Shown here: positions 61,799 through 64,000 of the stretch, piece after piece
Layout of the letters: each line of letters begins with the position of its first letter
Position numbering within the stretch: the first letter of the stretch is position 1
Source of the DNA: Hungatella_A sp034142505
GTDB lineage: Bacteria > Bacillota > Clostridia > Lachnospirales > Lachnospiraceae
DNA length: 64,000 nucleotides
Assembly: GCA_034142505.1 (NCBI GenBank)
Contig: JAWZDV010000022.1
Location: forward strand, 103,732-167,731
Direction: 5' to 3'
The notes under the pieces: generated by a model
Seen by the model: only the letters and a program-made list of their open reading frames with translations
What the model was told of the DNA's origin: nothing
Databases searched by the model: none
Program-made: the position numbers and the translations under genes

Positions 61799-61854
61799 AA
61801 TTGACCAGGTGGTCTATTTTTGGTATGATACAGAAATAGACCACCTGGTCAATT
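61799..61854 (+). promoter_or_regulatory. TetR operator and promoter of the efflux operon
   Basis: Perfect inverted repeat with 21-bp arms (61799-61819, 61834-61854) and a 14-base spacer. Each arm contains GACC-N4-GGTC. Promoter TTGACC (61801-61806) and TATGAT (61824-61829), 17 bases apart, is embedded in it, so a bound repressor would block the promoter. Confidence 0.85.
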
Positions 61855-61881
61855 TTTGTAAGGGAGAAAAAAACAAAGAGG

Positions 61882-62487
61882 ATGAAGAGAGAGGATAAGA
61901 AGATACAGAGCAGGCAGAAGATCATGGGTGCGGCATTGAAGGAATTCGGGGAGAAGAGTTATGGGGAGGCGTCGCTGAATACGATTTGTAAAGAAGGGGA
62001 GATATCTAAAGGGATTATCTATCACTATTTCAGGGATAAGGATGATCTGTTTCTCGCCTGTGTACAGGATTGCTTTGAGACTCTGACGTTGTATCTGAGG
62101 AAGCAGGTGAGAATAGACGGAATCTGTGTCGAGGAAGTGTTAAAACAGTATTTCGACACCAGGATCGTGTTCTTTCATGAGAACCCGGAGTACAGGAAGG
62201 TGTTTTACAGCGCGGTGATTACACCGCCGCCTCATCTGGTGAAGGCAATTGGGGAGCTTCGGAAGGAATTTGACGCGTTAAATGTGTCGATTCTTACCGG
62301 ATTGCTTGAAAAGGTACCTTTGCGGGATGGGATGAGTATTGACGAAGTGATTCGGATTTTTGGAATATTCCAGGATCTTTTGAATACCCGTTACCAGGTT
62401 TATGACCAGACGGATATCGGAGAACATGAAAAGCTGTGTGGGCAGATACTGGAAATTCTGCTTTACGGAGTGATCGGGAGGAGATAA
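61882..62487 (+). CDS. TetR/AcrR family transcriptional regulator
   Basis: A 201-residue repressor. The N-terminal HTH (SRQKIMGAALKEFGEKSYGEASLNTICKE, about residues 11-55, followed by GIIYHYFRDKDDLF) is of the TetR type and the C-terminal part is a helical ligand domain. It precedes the MATE pump gene by seven bases and its promoter carries a two-site palindromic operator, so it very likely represses itself and the pump until an effector binds. Confidence 0.92.
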   Translation: MKREDKKIQSRQKIMGAALKEFGEKSYGEASLNTICKEGEISKGIIYHYFRDKDDLFLACVQDCFETLTLYLRKQVRIDGICVEEVLKQYFDTRIVFFHENPEYRKVFYSAVITPPPHLVKAIGELRKEFDALNVSILTGLLEKVPLRDGMSIDEVIRIFGIFQDLLNTRYQVYDQTDIGEHEKLCGQILEILLYGVIGRR

Positions 62488-62494
62488 CGGGAAA

Positions 62495-63874
62495 ATGGGA
62501 TCAGGTTCATTGGATGTGACACAAAAGGAGTCGGTTCTGGACTCCGCAAAGCCGTCGAAGGCGATTGTGAAGCTGGCGGTTCCAGCCACGCTTGCGCTGC
62601 TGGCAAAAGCGGTTTATAACATTGTGGATACGGCTTATATCGGGCTGCTGGACAGTGATACCGCGCTGGCGGCGGTTGGGGTGACACTGCCGCTGCTGTT
62701 GATTTTTGTATCCATTGAAAATATTTTTGCTGCCGGGGCGGCTGTTCTGGCGGGGAGACAGCTGGGGGCGGGTGAGAAGGAGAAAGCCGGGACCACGGTG
62801 TCCACGATTGTGGCGGCTTCTGTAATTGTGGGCGCTGTGCTGTGTGTGGGCGGCATTTTCTTTATGGAACCTCTGCTCCGTGCCTTCGGGGCATCAGAAC
62901 AAGTGATGGCGCTGGCCAAAGATTATGCGTTCTGGATGTTTATCGCGGCGATTGCCAATCTTCCGGCACAGAGTTTAAACTGTGCCGCCAGAGCGGAGTC
63001 TTCAGTGAAAATATCGTCCATTGCTGTGATCACGGGGGCGGTGTTAAATGTGGTGCTTGACCCGGTCTTTATGTTTGACTGGGGATTCCATATGGGAGTG
63101 GCAGGGGCGTCTTTAGCGACAACGATCTCCCAGTTTGTGACGCTGGGGATTCTGGTGTGGTTTTACGGGAGCGGACGTTCGGTGATAAAAATCAAAGCCA
63201 GGCTGGTGAAACCGTCGGTGCCCCTGTTTCGGGAGGTGATCCGGATTGGGGTGCCCACGGCGGTGATTCAGATTTGTCTGGCTGTGGCCACATCGTTGAC
63301 CAACGTGGCGGCAGCTGCATTGCCGGAGAGTGATTTTGTGATTGCGGCTTACGGGGTGGTGCAGAGATTGATTCTCATTGGATGTTATGTGATTATGGGG
63401 TTTATGCAGGGGTATCAGCCGGTGGCGGCCTATGCTTTTGGAGCCAGGAAGGAGGAGCGGTTTCACGATTGTGCCAGGTTTGCGCTGAAGGCGACGCTGG
63501 TGCTGTCGGCAGTGGTGGCACTGGTCTATATCGCGTGTTCCAGACCGCTGATCATGCTGTTTAACCGCAATCCGGCTATTGTCTCCTACGGAAGCCGGCT
63601 GCTGATCTCCCAGGTGATGCTGTATCCGGTCTTTGGCCTTTGTTATATGATGACAATCACCTTTCAGACCATCGGAGCGGGGAAATTCGGGCTGTTTCTG
63701 TCGGCTGTGCGGCAGGGGATTTTTTATATTCCCCTGGTCTTGATACTGCCTCGGATCTGGGGGATCTATGGTATTTATCTGGCTCAGCCGGCGGCTGATG
63801 TGATGACCCTGGCAGTGTGCCTGCTATCCTATGGGGCTATGAAACGGATTGCATCAAAGAATATGAAAGGATAA
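62495..63874 (+). CDS. MATE family multidrug efflux transporter
   Basis: A 459-residue membrane protein with about 12 hydrophobic segments in two homologous halves, starting with LAVPATLALLAKAVYNIVDTAYIG, the conserved first-helix region of the NorM/DinF group. Ion-coupled export of drugs or metabolites is expected. It is co-transcribed with the TetR gene. The remaining 126 bases of the window (63875-64000) contain no gene that I can support. Confidence 0.93.
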   Translation: MGSGSLDVTQKESVLDSAKPSKAIVKLAVPATLALLAKAVYNIVDTAYIGLLDSDTALAAVGVTLPLLLIFVSIENIFAAGAAVLAGRQLGAGEKEKAGTTVSTIVAASVIVGAVLCVGGIFFMEPLLRAFGASEQVMALAKDYAFWMFIAAIANLPAQSLNCAARAESSVKISSIAVITGAVLNVVLDPVFMFDWGFHMGVAGASLATTISQFVTLGILVWFYGSGRSVIKIKARLVKPSVPLFREVIRIGVPTAVIQICLAVATSLTNVAAAALPESDFVIAAYGVVQRLILIGCYVIMGFMQGYQPVAAYAFGARKEERFHDCARFALKATLVLSAVVALVYIACSRPLIMLFNRNPAIVSYGSRLLISQVMLYPVFGLCYMMTITFQTIGAGKFGLFLSAVRQGIFYIPLVLILPRIWGIYGIYLAQPAADVMTLAVCLLSYGAMKRIASKNMKG

Positions 63875-64000
63875 ACTGGTTAATGGAAAAAGGGGAGGGG
63901 GTAAGGGGGTGGAAGGAAATCACGAGATGGGTAGGTTACATCGTTCGGAAGGCTCCCTGGGCGGGCTCTGGCTGGTCTCATGCTTCCGGGGCTAAGACTG

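Overview
The window looks like a chromosomal segment of a gut-type Clostridia, most likely a Lachnospiraceae member related to Hungatella, Enterocloster or Lachnoclostridium. The reasons are the many carbohydrate ABC transporters with lipoprotein binding proteins, YesM/YesN two-component genes, a YesL protein, class III (Firmicutes-type) fructose-1,6-bisphosphatase, group B and group C [FeFe] hydrogenases, purine-rich ribosome binding sites and frequent GTG/TTG starts. The genus is an inference. No rRNA, CRISPR array, intact insertion sequence or prophage was seen.

Layout. 1-1880: end of a sugar-transport operon with a GH43 glycosidase. 1900-2757: a lone AT-rich dinD. 2902-10550: a two-component system (YesN/YesM type), an LplB/LplC-type ABC transporter with its lipoprotein, and a Cys-type sulfatase. 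10551-11290: a 62-nt palindrome, a decayed ATPase pseudogene and the leuB promoter. 11291-19678: amino-acid biosynthesis (leuB, ilvD, ilvB, serC, serA, DUF1015). 19871-21166: an AT-rich AAA ATPase (DUF4143). 21419-29415: a sialic-acid-like catabolic operon (GntR/LacI regulator, DapA/NanA-type aldolase, BNR sialidase, YesL, ABC transporter, glycerophosphodiesterase). 29870-30822: a frameshifted Rpn-family gene. 30918-37607: M23 peptidase, metallo-beta-lactamase-fold hydrolase, fbp, HAAS-domain protein and two SH3-NlpC/P60 hydrolases. 37835-42645: an ABC transporter with a PHP-domain hydrolase. 42868-47867: an Asn/Gln repeat protein, rhodanese, two YfcE phosphodiesterases, a THUMP rRNA methyltransferase, a papain-like protease and RdgB. 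48030-48949: seven tRNA genes behind a consensus promoter. 49115-56717: two diguanylate cyclases, an RpiR regulator, a lipase-like hydrolase with a LysM protein, and an SsuABC/NMT1-type transporter behind an attenuator-like leader. 57006-61727: a putative hydrogen-sensing [FeFe] hydrogenase operon. 61882-63874: a TetR-MATE efflux pair under a palindromic operator.

The most unusual non-coding signals are two. First, three copies (15897-16047, 35137-35268, 48201-48321) of a structured intergenic element of 121-151 bp. Each has a closing stem around three hairpins; the stem sequences differ but the architecture and an apical AAGCRAGCTT motif are kept. Second, a leader on the minus strand (about 56769-56870) with a promoter, a multi-branched fold and a competing terminator ahead of the SsuA-like transporter. 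It matches no riboswitch class that I recognise.
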